Assembly: GCA_021108055.1 (NCBI GenBank)
Contig: JAIORR010000153.1
Location: 1 to 5,999 of the forward strand
From: Candidatus Cloacimonadota bacterium
GTDB lineage: Bacteria > Cloacimonadota > Cloacimonadia > Cloacimonadales > TCS61
DNA: 5,999 nucleotides
Direction of reading: 5' to 3'
Shown: piece by piece, positions 1 to 5,906 of the stretch
Layout: every line of letters begins with the position of its first letter
Numbering within the stretch: the first letter of the stretch is position 1
The notes under the pieces: model-generated
Told to the model about the DNA's origin: nothing
The model's database searches: none
The model's input: the letters and a program-made list of their open reading frames with translations, nothing else
Translations under genes and position numbers: made by a program

Positions 1-31
1 TTACACCAAAAAAAATTAGAGGGAGGCTTAT

Positions 32-1048
32 ATGAGAGCACTCAAACTCTCAAAAAAAGATGAAATAAAACTCTATGATGTTTTAAAAGAATTTGGAGAA
101 GTTTGGGCACCGGTTCCCAAAGGTTCAAAGTATGTATATGCCAAGATCGAAAGGAAAGAAGATCTTGTGATACATGAAGAGTGTATATTACCCATAATCC
201 CGGTAAAGAAATTCCTGATGCCTCCGGATTTTACTATGCTGAAATTCACACCTTCGAAATATTCAATTCCGGAAGAAGATATTCCTACAACAGTTGTAGT
301 GGGTGTTCCTGCGTGTGATATTCATGCTGTAAATATCCTCGATAAATTTTATACAACAGATTACGTGGATAATTACTACATGAAAAGAAGGGAAAAATTA
401 ATTATTCTCGGGAAATCGGGTACTCCTGGAGAAAATTGCTTTTGTCATAAAAGTAATACAAATATTGTAGAAGAAGGATATGACCTGTTCTTTTTTGATC
501 TTGGTGATTATTATCTGGTTTGGGTCGGCTCCGAAAAAGGAGATGATATTGTAAGAAAGGGTGCAGATATTTTCAGCGAAGAAGTTCCAAAAGATGTATC
601 AAAAAAGTTTGTCGAGTTCAGAAAAAACAGAAACAAAAGCTACACGAATAATGTTGACCTCGAAGGAGTTACCGACCTGATGGAATTGAATTATGATGCA
701 CCATTCTGGGATGAATTCGGTGATAAATGTCTTGCCTGCGGACAATGTACGATGGTTTGTCCTACCTGTACCTGTTTTAATGTAATCGATGATCTTGCAC
801 TTTCCGGTGAAACCGGAGAGAGAAGAAGATACTGGGATTCCTGTATGTTCAAAGATTATTCACTTGTTGCAGGTCAGCATAATTTCAGAGAATCCAAGGC
901 AGAAAGGTTGAAATTGTGGTACACCCACAAATTAAAAGCCTTTATCGGTCATTTCGGCTCTCCAAGTTGTGTAGGTTGCGGAAGATGTATAGAGACCTGC
1001 CCTGTTGATATAAATGTAGTAACAGTTGTTGAGAAATTGAAAGGTTAG
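32..1048 (+). CDS. hydB: Group 3b [NiFe] hydrogenase beta subunit, 4Fe-4S electron transfer protein
   Basis: This 338-residue protein should carry electrons between the flavin subunit HydG and the hydrogenase small subunit HydD in the cytoplasm. The C-terminal third holds two ferredoxin-like cysteine clusters. The first is C233-x2-C236-x2-C239-x3-C243 followed by C246 and C248, and the second is C313-x2-C316-x2-C319-x3-C323-P. Together they support two 4Fe-4S clusters. The N-terminal two thirds contain the family landmark G91-V-P-A-C95-D (usually GVRPCD) and a C136-F-C138 pair, as in the sulfhydrogenase beta / anaerobic sulfite reductase A family. There is no signal peptide or membrane segment. 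The start is supported by GGGAGG at 21-26, five bases before the ATG. It is the first visible gene, 12 bases ahead of hydG. The promoter is not visible because only 31 bases precede the start. The identification is firm and rests on motifs plus the B-G-D-A gene order. Confidence 0.93.
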   Translation: MRALKLSKKDEIKLYDVLKEFGEVWAPVPKGSKYVYAKIERKEDLVIHEECILPIIPVKKFLMPPDFTMLKFTPSKYSIPEEDIPTTVVVGVPACDIHAVNILDKFYTTDYVDNYYMKRREKLIILGKSGTPGENCFCHKSNTNIVEEGYDLFFFDLGDYYLVWVGSEKGDDIVRKGADIFSEEVPKDVSKKFVEFRKNRNKSYTNNVDLEGVTDLMELNYDAPFWDEFGDKCLACGQCTMVCPTCTCFNVIDDLALSGETGERRRYWDSCMFKDYSLVAGQHNFRESKAERLKLWYTHKLKAFIGHFGSPSCVGCGRCIETCPVDINVVTVVEKLKG

Positions 1049-1052
1049 GAGG
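1047..1052 (+). promoter_or_regulatory. Ribosome binding site of hydG, overlapping the hydB stop codon
   Basis: AGGAGG shares its first two bases with the TAG stop of hydB and lies eight bases before the hydG ATG. Ribosomes finishing hydB are thus placed on the next start, which suggests translational coupling. Confidence 0.8.
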
Positions 1053-1060
1053 AAAGAATA

Positions 1061-1918
1061 ATGAAATATGAATACAAAAAAGAACCGGAATTATATACAC
1101 CCATTATGATGAGAATTATCAGCAAGAGAGACCTGACATCGGATGTCAGATTCTTCCAGTTAGTTCCCACAGAAGAATATAAACATCTGAACCTCGATTA
1201 CAAACCGGGTCAGTTTATGATGTTATCACTTTTTGGCACAGGTGAAGCACCGTTTTCGATATCTTCTTCTCCCGCCCGTAAAGGTATATTTGAATTTGCA
1301 ATTAGGAAAACAGGTAAGATAACCAATAAGATATTTGAACTAAAAGATGGTGACCAGCTTGGTCTCAGGGGTCCTTTCGGTAACGGATTTCCAATTGAAA
1401 GGATGTTAGGGAAAGATATTATTATCGTTGCCGGTGGATTGGGTGCAGCTCCACTTCGATCCTTACTTCTTTATATCCTGGATAACAGGGAACTTTTCGG
1501 AAGATTGATCTATCTCTACGGTGCAAGGAATATTGACGATATGCTTTATAAGCCGGATTTCACTGAAATGCTCCAATCCGACCAGCTTGAATTGCATTTA
1601 ACAGTAGATAAAGGAAATGAAGGATATGAGAATGAAATTGAAGAAGGATTAGTCACACATTTATTCAAATATGTAAGTGATATCGATCCCAAAAATACAA
1701 TTGCCTGTGTTTGCGGACCTCCGGTAATGTATAAATCTGTCGTTAAGGAAATCCTTAAATATAATTTGGAAAAAGACAAAATATTATTGAATCTGGAACG
1801 ACGAATGAAATGTGGTACGGGAAAATGTGGTCACTGCATAATCGATTACAGATATACCTGCATTGATGGTCCCGTATTTACTTACTGGGATGTAATTCAT
1901 ATGCGAGAGCTGATTTAG
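1061..1918 (+). CDS. hydG: Group 3b [NiFe] hydrogenase gamma subunit, FAD/NAD(P)-binding with 2Fe-2S cluster
   Basis: This 285-residue diaphorase subunit exchanges electrons with NAD(P)H. Domains in order: a ferredoxin-reductase-type FAD barrel (residues about 15-115) with G50-Q-F, the flavin-binding APFSISSSP at 63-71 and GPFGNGFP at 104-111; a nucleotide-binding domain (about 118-235) with VAGGLGAAPLR at 123-133 and CGPPVMY at 218-224; and a C-terminal 2Fe-2S segment with C251, C256, C259 and C267, as in dihydroorotate dehydrogenase electron transfer subunits (PyrK). Gene position between hydB and hydD separates it from PyrK. NAD versus NADP preference cannot be read from the sequence with confidence. 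The name hydG here follows Pyrococcus and must not be confused with HydG, the [FeFe] hydrogenase maturase. No signal peptide is present. Confidence 0.93.
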   Translation: MKYEYKKEPELYTPIMMRIISKRDLTSDVRFFQLVPTEEYKHLNLDYKPGQFMMLSLFGTGEAPFSISSSPARKGIFEFAIRKTGKITNKIFELKDGDQLGLRGPFGNGFPIERMLGKDIIIVAGGLGAAPLRSLLLYILDNRELFGRLIYLYGARNIDDMLYKPDFTEMLQSDQLELHLTVDKGNEGYENEIEEGLVTHLFKYVSDIDPKNTIACVCGPPVMYKSVVKEILKYNLEKDKILLNLERRMKCGTGKCGHCIIDYRYTCIDGPVFTYWDVIHMRELI

Positions 1919-1922
1919 GAGG
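1917..1922 (+). promoter_or_regulatory. Ribosome binding site that decides the hydD start
   Basis: AGGAGG begins inside the hydG stop codon. Two adjacent ATG codons follow, at 1924 and 1927. The first is only one base away, too close for normal initiation. The second is four bases away, so 1927 is the more likely start. Confidence 0.7.
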
Positions 1923-1926
1923 AATG

Positions 1927-2706
1927 ATGAAGAAAAAACCAACTTTAGGAATATATGGATTTACCGGTTGTGCAGGATGTCAACTTGCTATTCTCGATTG
2001 TGAAGATATTCTTGTAGATCTGTTTAATTATGTTGATATAAAAGTTTTTTATGAGGCAATGAGCAATAATGAAGATATTGCTAATGTTGATATTGCACTA
2101 ATAGAAGGTTCGATCAATACAAATAAGCAATTGAATGAATTAAAAGAGATACGTGAAAAGGCAAAAGTTCTGGTTGCTTTCGGTTCTTGTGCAAATTTCG
2201 GCGGTTTACAGGCTATGGCTCTGGGAGACGGAAAGTGGGAACAGAGATTTACCAAAGTATATGGTGATGCCAAATTCACAGTTGCAATTCCCAGGGAAGC
2301 ACAACCTATTCACAAGTTCGTAAAAGTTGATGCTTTTATCCCGGGTTGTCCTCCCAGTACTCCTCAAATGTTAAAAGCGCTTACTCAGCTATTACATGGA
2401 AATCAACCTACTTATACAAATTCTCCTGTATGTCTGGAATGCAAATTCAGGGAAAATGAATGTCTGCTTAATGATGGAAAGTTGTGTTTAGGTCCTTTAA
2501 CAATGGGCGGATGTACAGCGCCTTGCCCTTCTCATAATACACCCTGCATCGGATGTTGGGGTATAATCGAAGAAGCAAATCATACTTCGGAATTGAAGCT
2601 TTTAAAAGAAAAGGGCTTCAAAACAGAAGATATCATACAAAGATTCAGGATTTTCGGCGGAAGTAAAATTGTCGAAAAAGTTCAAAAATTACTGGAGGTT
2701 GAATGA
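1927..2706 (+). CDS. hydD: Group 3b [NiFe] hydrogenase delta (small) subunit
   Basis: This is the 259-residue small subunit that pairs with HydA and wires the NiFe site to HydB through three 4Fe-4S clusters. Counting from the ATG at 1927, the proximal cluster ligands are C15 and C18 (in GCAGCQ), C88 (in FGSC) and C141 (in PGCPPS). A C-terminal region supplies eight more cysteines (C169, C172, C179, C187, C196, C200, C207, C210), enough for two further 4Fe-4S clusters, with the family pattern GGCTAPCP and PCIGCWG. There is no twin-arginine signal peptide, consistent with a soluble cytoplasmic enzyme and unlike the periplasmic uptake hydrogenases. An upstream ATG at 1924 would add one methionine but sits too close to the ribosome binding site. 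Its stop overlaps the hydA start by one base. Function is confident from motifs and context. Confidence 0.93.
   Translation: MKKKPTLGIYGFTGCAGCQLAILDCEDILVDLFNYVDIKVFYEAMSNNEDIANVDIALIEGSINTNKQLNELKEIREKAKVLVAFGSCANFGGLQAMALGDGKWEQRFTKVYGDAKFTVAIPREAQPIHKFVKVDAFIPGCPPSTPQMLKALTQLLHGNQPTYTNSPVCLECKFRENECLLNDGKLCLGPLTMGGCTAPCPSHNTPCIGCWGIIEEANHTSELKLLKEKGFKTEDIIQRFRIFGGSKIVEKVQKLLEVE
2694..2698 (+). promoter_or_regulatory. Ribosome binding site of hydA
   Basis: GGAGG lies inside the last codons of hydD. Of the two adjacent ATG codons at 2703 and 2706, the second has the better seven-base spacing, while the first has four. Either gives overlap with the hydD stop and hence coupling. Confidence 0.65.
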
Positions 2707-3992
2707 TGAAAAAGATAACAGTAGATCATTTGGCAAGAGTAGAAGGTGACGGCGGAATATATGTAGAGATCGATGGCGATAAAATAAAGAAACTCGAAGT
2801 AAGGATATTCGAAGGTCCCCGGCTTATCGAAGCTCTGGCAATTGGAAAATTACCGGAAGAAGTTATTTCGATCACTCCCAGAATATGTGCGATCTGTACG
2901 GTTTCTCATAAGAACGCTTCCATTCGGGCAATTGAACGAGCACTAAAGACCAATGAAAATGAAAAAACTTATTATGCTCGTGAACTGATGCACATGGGGG
3001 AAATGATAGAAAGTCATTCGCTTCATATTTTTGCACTGGCTCTTCCGGACTACCTGGGCTATCCCAATGTAATTGCAATGGTAGAGAAATATGCAGATGT
3101 TGTAACTAAAGCATTGAATCTGAAGAAATACGGCAATAAGATCATGCAGATATTAAATGGAAAATTCATTCATGGTGAAAATGCAACTGCCGGTGGTTTT
3201 GGTAAATTCCCGGAAAGATCCGAACTCCTCGAGATCAAAAAGGAAGCAGAAGAATCACTTGCATTTATGTGCGCTGCCACAGATATTGTGGGTGGACTCG
3301 AACTTCCGGATCACCTTGAAGAAAAAACCGTATTCGTCTGCTGCAATCCTGCCGATAAAAAATTCGGTTTCTGGGGAGAGGAGCTTATTTTCTCTGATGG
3401 AACCGTTCTTCCTTCCACAAAATATAAAGAAAATCTTATCGAAAGAGTTGTTCCACACTCTTTTGCAAAAAGATCACTCTACAAAGGGAAACCATTTTCT
3501 GTGGGTGCTCTGGCAAGATTGAACTGCATCGGTGACAGGCTGAAAGGTGAAGCTGCAAAATACTACAAAAAATACAAAAATGAGAGGTGGCTGAAAAATC
3601 CTTTATATAATAATCTTGCTCAGGCAATTGAAATTATATATTGTTTGGAAAGAATCCCGAAACTTGTGGATATCCTTCTTAAACTTCCGGACCCTAAATT
3701 TGAAAAAGCAACAAGGAAAAAAGGAAGAGGAGTGGGAACTGTGGAAGCACCACGAGGATTGCTGGTTCATGATTATTCATTTGAAGATGGTTATGTTACG
3801 GATGCCAATATAATAGCTCCAACGGCTTACAACCTGGATGACATTGAAAAATATATGGCCAACTCTGCACTTTCTTTGAATAAAGCAGGGAAAAATGAAA
3901 AAGAGATAGCTTTCGAATTGGAAAAAATAGCTCGTGCTTATGACCCGTGCATAAGTTGTGCTACCCATCTCGTTAAAGTTGTTAAAAAATAG
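2706..3992 (+). CDS. hydA: Group 3b [NiFe] hydrogenase alpha (large, catalytic) subunit
   Basis: This 428-residue catalytic subunit carries the NiFe active site for H2 oxidation or evolution and, in characterised relatives, sulfur reduction. Numbered from the ATG at 2706, the N-terminal landmark RVEG is at 11-14. The L1 motif RICAICTVSH (59-68) supplies C61 and C64, and the L2 motif DPCISCATH (413-421) supplies C415 and C418 as metal ligands. Other recognisable family blocks are MIESHSLHIFALALPDYLGY (about 100-119), HGENATAGGFGKFPE (about 156-170) and EAPRGLLVHDY (about 347-357). DPCISC matches my recollection of Pyrococcus furiosus HydA, which has about the same length. After His421 only seven residues remain (LVKVVKK), the peptide normally removed by the maturation protease. 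A start one codon earlier (2703) is possible. The gene ends the operon ahead of a strong terminator. Confidence 0.95.
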   Translation: MKKITVDHLARVEGDGGIYVEIDGDKIKKLEVRIFEGPRLIEALAIGKLPEEVISITPRICAICTVSHKNASIRAIERALKTNENEKTYYARELMHMGEMIESHSLHIFALALPDYLGYPNVIAMVEKYADVVTKALNLKKYGNKIMQILNGKFIHGENATAGGFGKFPERSELLEIKKEAEESLAFMCAATDIVGGLELPDHLEEKTVFVCCNPADKKFGFWGEELIFSDGTVLPSTKYKENLIERVVPHSFAKRSLYKGKPFSVGALARLNCIGDRLKGEAAKYYKKYKNERWLKNPLYNNLAQAIEIIYCLERIPKLVDILLKLPDPKFEKATRKKGRGVGTVEAPRGLLVHDYSFEDGYVTDANIIAPTAYNLDDIEKYMANSALSLNKAGKNEKEIAFELEKIARAYDPCISCATHLVKVVKK

Positions 3993-4015
3993 TTTTAAGA
4001 ATAAAATATAAAATG

Positions 4016-4054
4016 CTCGTTCCTGTCTGCAATTGATCGGAACGAGTTTTTTTT
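4016..4054 (+). terminator. Rho-independent terminator after hydA
   Basis: CTCGTTCC (4016-4023) pairs perfectly with GGAACGAG (4039-4046) around a 15-base loop and is followed directly by eight T residues (4047-4054). It begins 23 bases after the hydA stop and closes the hydBGDA transcript. The maturation protease starts 29 bases further on, so that gene depends on readthrough or on its own promoter. Confidence 0.85.
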
Positions 4055-4083
4055 ATCTTCCGAAAGGTTAAAAAATATCTGCT

Positions 4084-4593
4084 ATGAAATTTAATGATTT
4101 TCTAAAAAATATCTTCCAGAAATATAAAAAAGACGAAATAACTTTTATCGGTCTTGGAAATCCATATCGCAGTGATGATGGAGTGGGAATAGAATTCATA
4201 AACAGGATAAGGGAAGACTTCAATAATTCGTACACAGAATTTGATAATATGGACGAAGTTATCCTTAATCTTATGAAGAGTAAAAATCCTGGTTTGCTGC
4301 TGTTCATCGATTGTTCGGATTTTAAAGGAACGCCCGGAGAAATCAGGATAACAACATACGATGAGATCGAAGATTATGGAAAACATTTTCATAAGATTCC
4401 AATAAAACTGTATATGAAATTGTTGATAAAAGAAAACAAGCAAACCTTTCTGATTGGCATTCAACCGGAAACTCTGGATTCTATTAACGAACCGAAATTG
4501 AGTGATGTTGTCTCGAAAAGTTTAACACAACTTTTTGGGATAATTAAAGATAATATTGTGAGTAACTCGACCTGCCAGGTCGAGAAACCTTAA
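4084..4593 (+). CDS. Hydrogenase maturation protease (HycI/HyaD/HybD-type endopeptidase)
   Basis: This 169-residue peptidase family M52 enzyme should cleave the C-terminal tail of HydA once nickel is inserted, allowing the active site to close. The signature GLGNPYRSDDGVG is at 23-35. By alignment to HybD, the nickel-sensing residues are D32 (HybD Glu16), D76 in LLLFIDCSD (Asp62) and H103 in HFHKIP (His93). IGIQPETLD at 124-132 matches the conserved late strand. No ribosome binding site lies at normal distance: the nearest purine run (4063-4067) is 16 bases away. The start is nevertheless constrained because it must lie upstream of the GLGNP strand. The last eleven or so residues (VSNSTCQVEKP) are encoded by a palindromic repeat that recurs downstream, so the ancestral C-terminus was probably different. 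HydA is the obvious substrate by position. No specific symbol is assigned because frxA, hycI and hyaD paralogues cannot be separated here. Confidence 0.9.
   Translation: MKFNDFLKNIFQKYKKDEITFIGLGNPYRSDDGVGIEFINRIREDFNNSYTEFDNMDEVILNLMKSKNPGLLLFIDCSDFKGTPGEIRITTYDEIEDYGKHFHKIPIKLYMKLLIKENKQTFLIGIQPETLDSINEPKLSDVVSKSLTQLFGIIKDNIVSNSTCQVEKP
4566..4584. repeat. 19-nt palindrome, copy 1, inside the protease gene 3' end
   Basis: CTCGACCTG-C-CAGGTCGAG has perfect 9-base arms around a single central base and is preceded by GTAA. An identical copy with the same GTAA head lies at 5907-5925. It is GC-rich (13 of 19) against an AT-rich background. Here it is read in frame as part of the protease C-terminus. 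Confidence 0.85.
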
Positions 4594-4601
4594 AAATGTT
4601 T

Positions 4602-4621
4602 ACCTGCCTCTGGCAGGTTTT
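4602..4621. repeat. Hairpin ACCTGCC/GGCAGGT, possible weak terminator of the protease gene
   Basis: ACCTGCC (4602-4608) and GGCAGGT (4612-4618) form a perfect seven-pair stem with a three-base loop, followed by only four T residues (4618-4621). It starts nine bases after the protease stop. The arms share the core CCTGCC with the palindrome just upstream, so it may be a diverged relative. Termination is plausible but the T tract is short. Confidence 0.5.
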
Positions 4622-4648
4622 CCTGTCTTTTATATCTCTTGTATCCGA

Positions 4649-4666
4649 GCCCCAGCCTGTCGGGGC
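4649..4666. repeat. GC-rich inverted repeat GCCCC/GGGGC
   Basis: GCCCC (4649-4653) and GGGGC (4662-4666) flank an eight-base loop and are followed by GTAGTAAC (4667-4674), words resembling the heads of the other palindromes in the window. It looks like another dispersed palindromic element. Only one copy is visible. Confidence 0.5.
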
Positions 4667-4679
4667 GTAGTAACCAGAG

Positions 4680-4797
4680 TTCAGGGTTTTCTGTCATCTC
4701 CGTGGAAACGGGAATCAATCATTAACCCTGAAAGTGCTAAGTAGGAAGAATTTTTGAAAGAAGCCATGCCAAAGGCAGATAAACGTTTTCAGGGTTA
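4680..4797 (+). other. Gene-free leader with three copies of TTCAGGGTT, able to form alternative hairpins
   Basis: TTCAGGGTT occurs at 4680-4688 and 4788-4796, and its reverse complement AACCCTGAA at 4724-4732. The middle copy can pair with either outer copy but not both. The downstream pairing extends to 14 pairs with two G-U wobbles (4723-4736 with 4784-4797), has a 47-base loop with a small TGCC/GGCA hairpin inside, and is followed by a T-rich run (4798-4806). This is the architecture of an attenuator or of a decayed repeat. No known riboswitch class was recognised. It lies 51 bases upstream of the radical SAM start. Confidence 0.4.
4692..4716. repeat. Hairpin resembling the TGTCATTCCCG...CGGGAATC dispersed repeat
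   Basis: ATCTCCGT (4696-4703) pairs with ACGGGAAT (4708-4715) across the tetraloop GGAA, with one wobble and one C-A mismatch. The unit reads like a decayed copy of a short palindromic repeat known to me from many bacterial intergenic regions. That resemblance is from memory. Only one copy is in the window. Confidence 0.45.
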
Positions 4798-4847
4798 TTT
4801 TTCTTTAATTGACAGAAGGCACAAAAACAACGATTTGGCAAATAATT

Positions 4848-5792
4848 ATGGAACAAAGGCTTGAATACAGGATTTTTACATATTCCACTTACCTTAAACA
4901 AAGGTTCGGCAAAAGAGTATTTCGTGTTGGACTAAGTACAGGAATACCATGTCCGCACCGCATAAAAACCGGTGGCTGCATTTTCTGTGATCCCCAAACT
5001 TTTACCGGTGAATATCAATCCAGCGGTTTGAATATAAAAGAACAACTTCAAGATGCTATTCCCAGAATAAAAGAAAACTGTGGTGATGTAGCACTGCTGG
5101 CATATTTCCAGGATGATACTTCCACAGCCGGAAATATCGATGTCCTAAAAAGAAAATACGAACAGGCAATTTCTCATCCGGAAGTTATCGGGCTTGTTGT
5201 TTCCACCCGCCCGGATTATGTGAATGATGAAGTTGTGAAGCTTTTAAGTTCGTTTGAAGTTCCGGTGACCATCGAGATAGGAATGCAAAGTATTCATGAT
5301 AAAAGTTTGGAATATTTGAATCGTGGTCATACTTTTGATGATACAAAAGGAGCAATTGAAATTTGCGGGAAAGCAGGACTGGAAATAGGAGTTCACCTGA
5401 TCATGGGAATCCCCGGAGAAACTTTTGAAGATATGCTGAAGACGATAAAATATATAAGTTCAGATCATTATATAAAGCAGGTTAAATTTCATAACCTGGT
5501 GGTTTACAAAAATACGAAATTGGCAGAGATGATACATAGTGGTGAAGCATCTATTTATGAGATTCCGGAATATATCGAAACACTGGCGAAACTGCTTCCG
5601 TACTTAAGGGGAGACATTGCTGTATCACGGCTGTTCACTTCCAATATTCGCAGATCGCAGGTAGCTCTGGGAGATTTTGCAGGCAATAAAACCAAATGGA
5701 TGAACGAACTCAGGAAATATATTTATAAGAATAATATTATTCAGGGGAATGAAAGTAACGCAAAGCTTTTACTTTGCGAGAGAAAGTTTTGA
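4848..5792 (+). CDS. Radical SAM protein of the YhcC/YtqA (TIGR01212) family, function unknown
   Basis: Starting at the ATG 4848 gives 314 residues, near the family norm. The radical SAM cluster motif is C35-x8-C44-x2-C47, in the family form CPHR...GGCIFC. Further landmarks are AYFQ (85-88), TRPD (120-123), EIGMQS (143-148), NRGHTF (158-163) and HLIMGIPGE (183-191), matching YhcC of E. coli and YtqA of B. subtilis as I recall them. These bind one 4Fe-4S cluster and S-adenosylmethionine. Elp3-like chemistry on RNA has been considered for the family, but the substrate is not established to my knowledge. A TTG at 4809 would add 13 residues, but it falls in a TTGACA word and has no ribosome binding site. 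The ATG also lacks a clear one. The last twelve residues (SNAKLLLCERKF) are encoded by a palindromic repeat. No functional tie to the hydrogenase is evident. Confidence 0.85.
   Translation: MEQRLEYRIFTYSTYLKQRFGKRVFRVGLSTGIPCPHRIKTGGCIFCDPQTFTGEYQSSGLNIKEQLQDAIPRIKENCGDVALLAYFQDDTSTAGNIDVLKRKYEQAISHPEVIGLVVSTRPDYVNDEVVKLLSSFEVPVTIEIGMQSIHDKSLEYLNRGHTFDDTKGAIEICGKAGLEIGVHLIMGIPGETFEDMLKTIKYISSDHYIKQVKFHNLVVYKNTKLAEMIHSGEASIYEIPEYIETLAKLLPYLRGDIAVSRLFTSNIRRSQVALGDFAGNKTKWMNELRKYIYKNNIIQGNESNAKLLLCERKF
5759..5778. repeat. Palindrome CGCAAAG/CTTTGCG forming the 3' end of the radical SAM gene
   Basis: CGCAAAG (5759-5765) and CTTTGCG (5772-5778) form a seven-pair hairpin with a six-base loop. It is preceded by AGTAA and followed by AGAG, giving the same GTAAC...GAGA surround seen at the two copies of the 19-nt palindrome. 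It is translated as the last part of the radical SAM protein. Confidence 0.6.
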
Positions 5793-5794
5793 AA

Positions 5795-5818
5795 CCTCGC
5801 AGATGCTTATCCGCAAGG
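5795..5818. repeat. Imperfect hairpin downstream of the radical SAM gene
   Basis: CCTCGCAGAT pairs with ATCCGCAAGG across a GCTT loop with two mismatches, starting two bases after the stop codon. No T tract follows, so it looks more like another palindromic repeat than a terminator. Confidence 0.4.
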
Positions 5819-5838
5819 TAATCTTGTTCTGTATATCT

Positions 5839-5893
5839 GTAGTGACAGTTCATTGAACTGTCTGATGAAGGCAGAACAATGTTCTGCCACTAC
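5839..5893. repeat. REPIN-like element: two GTAGT-headed 19-nt palindromes in inverted orientation
   Basis: The order is GTAGT (5839-5843), GACAGTTCA-T-TGAACTGTC (5844-5862), spacer TGATGAA (5863-5869), GGCAGAACA-A-TGTTCTGCC (5870-5888) and ACTAC (5889-5893). Each palindrome has perfect 9-base arms and one central base. Read from its own GTAGT head, each half is the same unit, differing at three arm positions that are all compensated on the opposite arm. The whole can also fold as one long imperfect hairpin. A GTAG head next to a palindrome, paired in inverse orientation, is the hallmark of REP/REPIN elements mobilised by RAYT (TnpA-REP) transposases. No such transposase is in this window. 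Confidence 0.75.
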
Positions 5894-5906
5894 AATGGCG
5901 GTGTAA

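Noticed and set aside
1..31. Possible tail of an upstream gene, with a TAG at 17-19
   Set aside because: Only a few codons would be visible and the frame cannot be determined. The segment is best described as the hydB leader with its ribosome binding site.
3157..3522. Open frame of 121 codons on the plus strand inside hydA in another frame
   Set aside because: It overlaps a well-supported hydA coding region, and its composition is that of a shifted frame.
4102..4464. Open frame of 120 codons on the minus strand within the protease gene
   Set aside because: It lies opposite a gene with clear family motifs, has no ribosome binding site, and its translation shows no recognisable domain.
4757..4785. 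GAAAGAAGCC...GGCAGAT resembles part of the bacterial SRP RNA core
   Set aside because: The partner strand (GTCAGG-type sequence before the tetraloop) is absent, and the would-be apical stem is A/T-rich with G-T pairs, so an SRP RNA cannot fold here.
4719..4797. Minus-strand peptide frame across the CAGGGTT repeat region
   Set aside because: It has no ATG start, is only about 28 codons, and lies in a repeat-rich segment. Chance openness is the simpler explanation.
4809..4847. TTG start extending the radical SAM protein by 13 residues
   Set aside because: The TTG is part of a TTGACA word, there is no ribosome binding site before it, and homologues begin near the ATG at 4848. The TTGACA was also considered as a -35 box, but no good -10 box lies 16-18 bases downstream.
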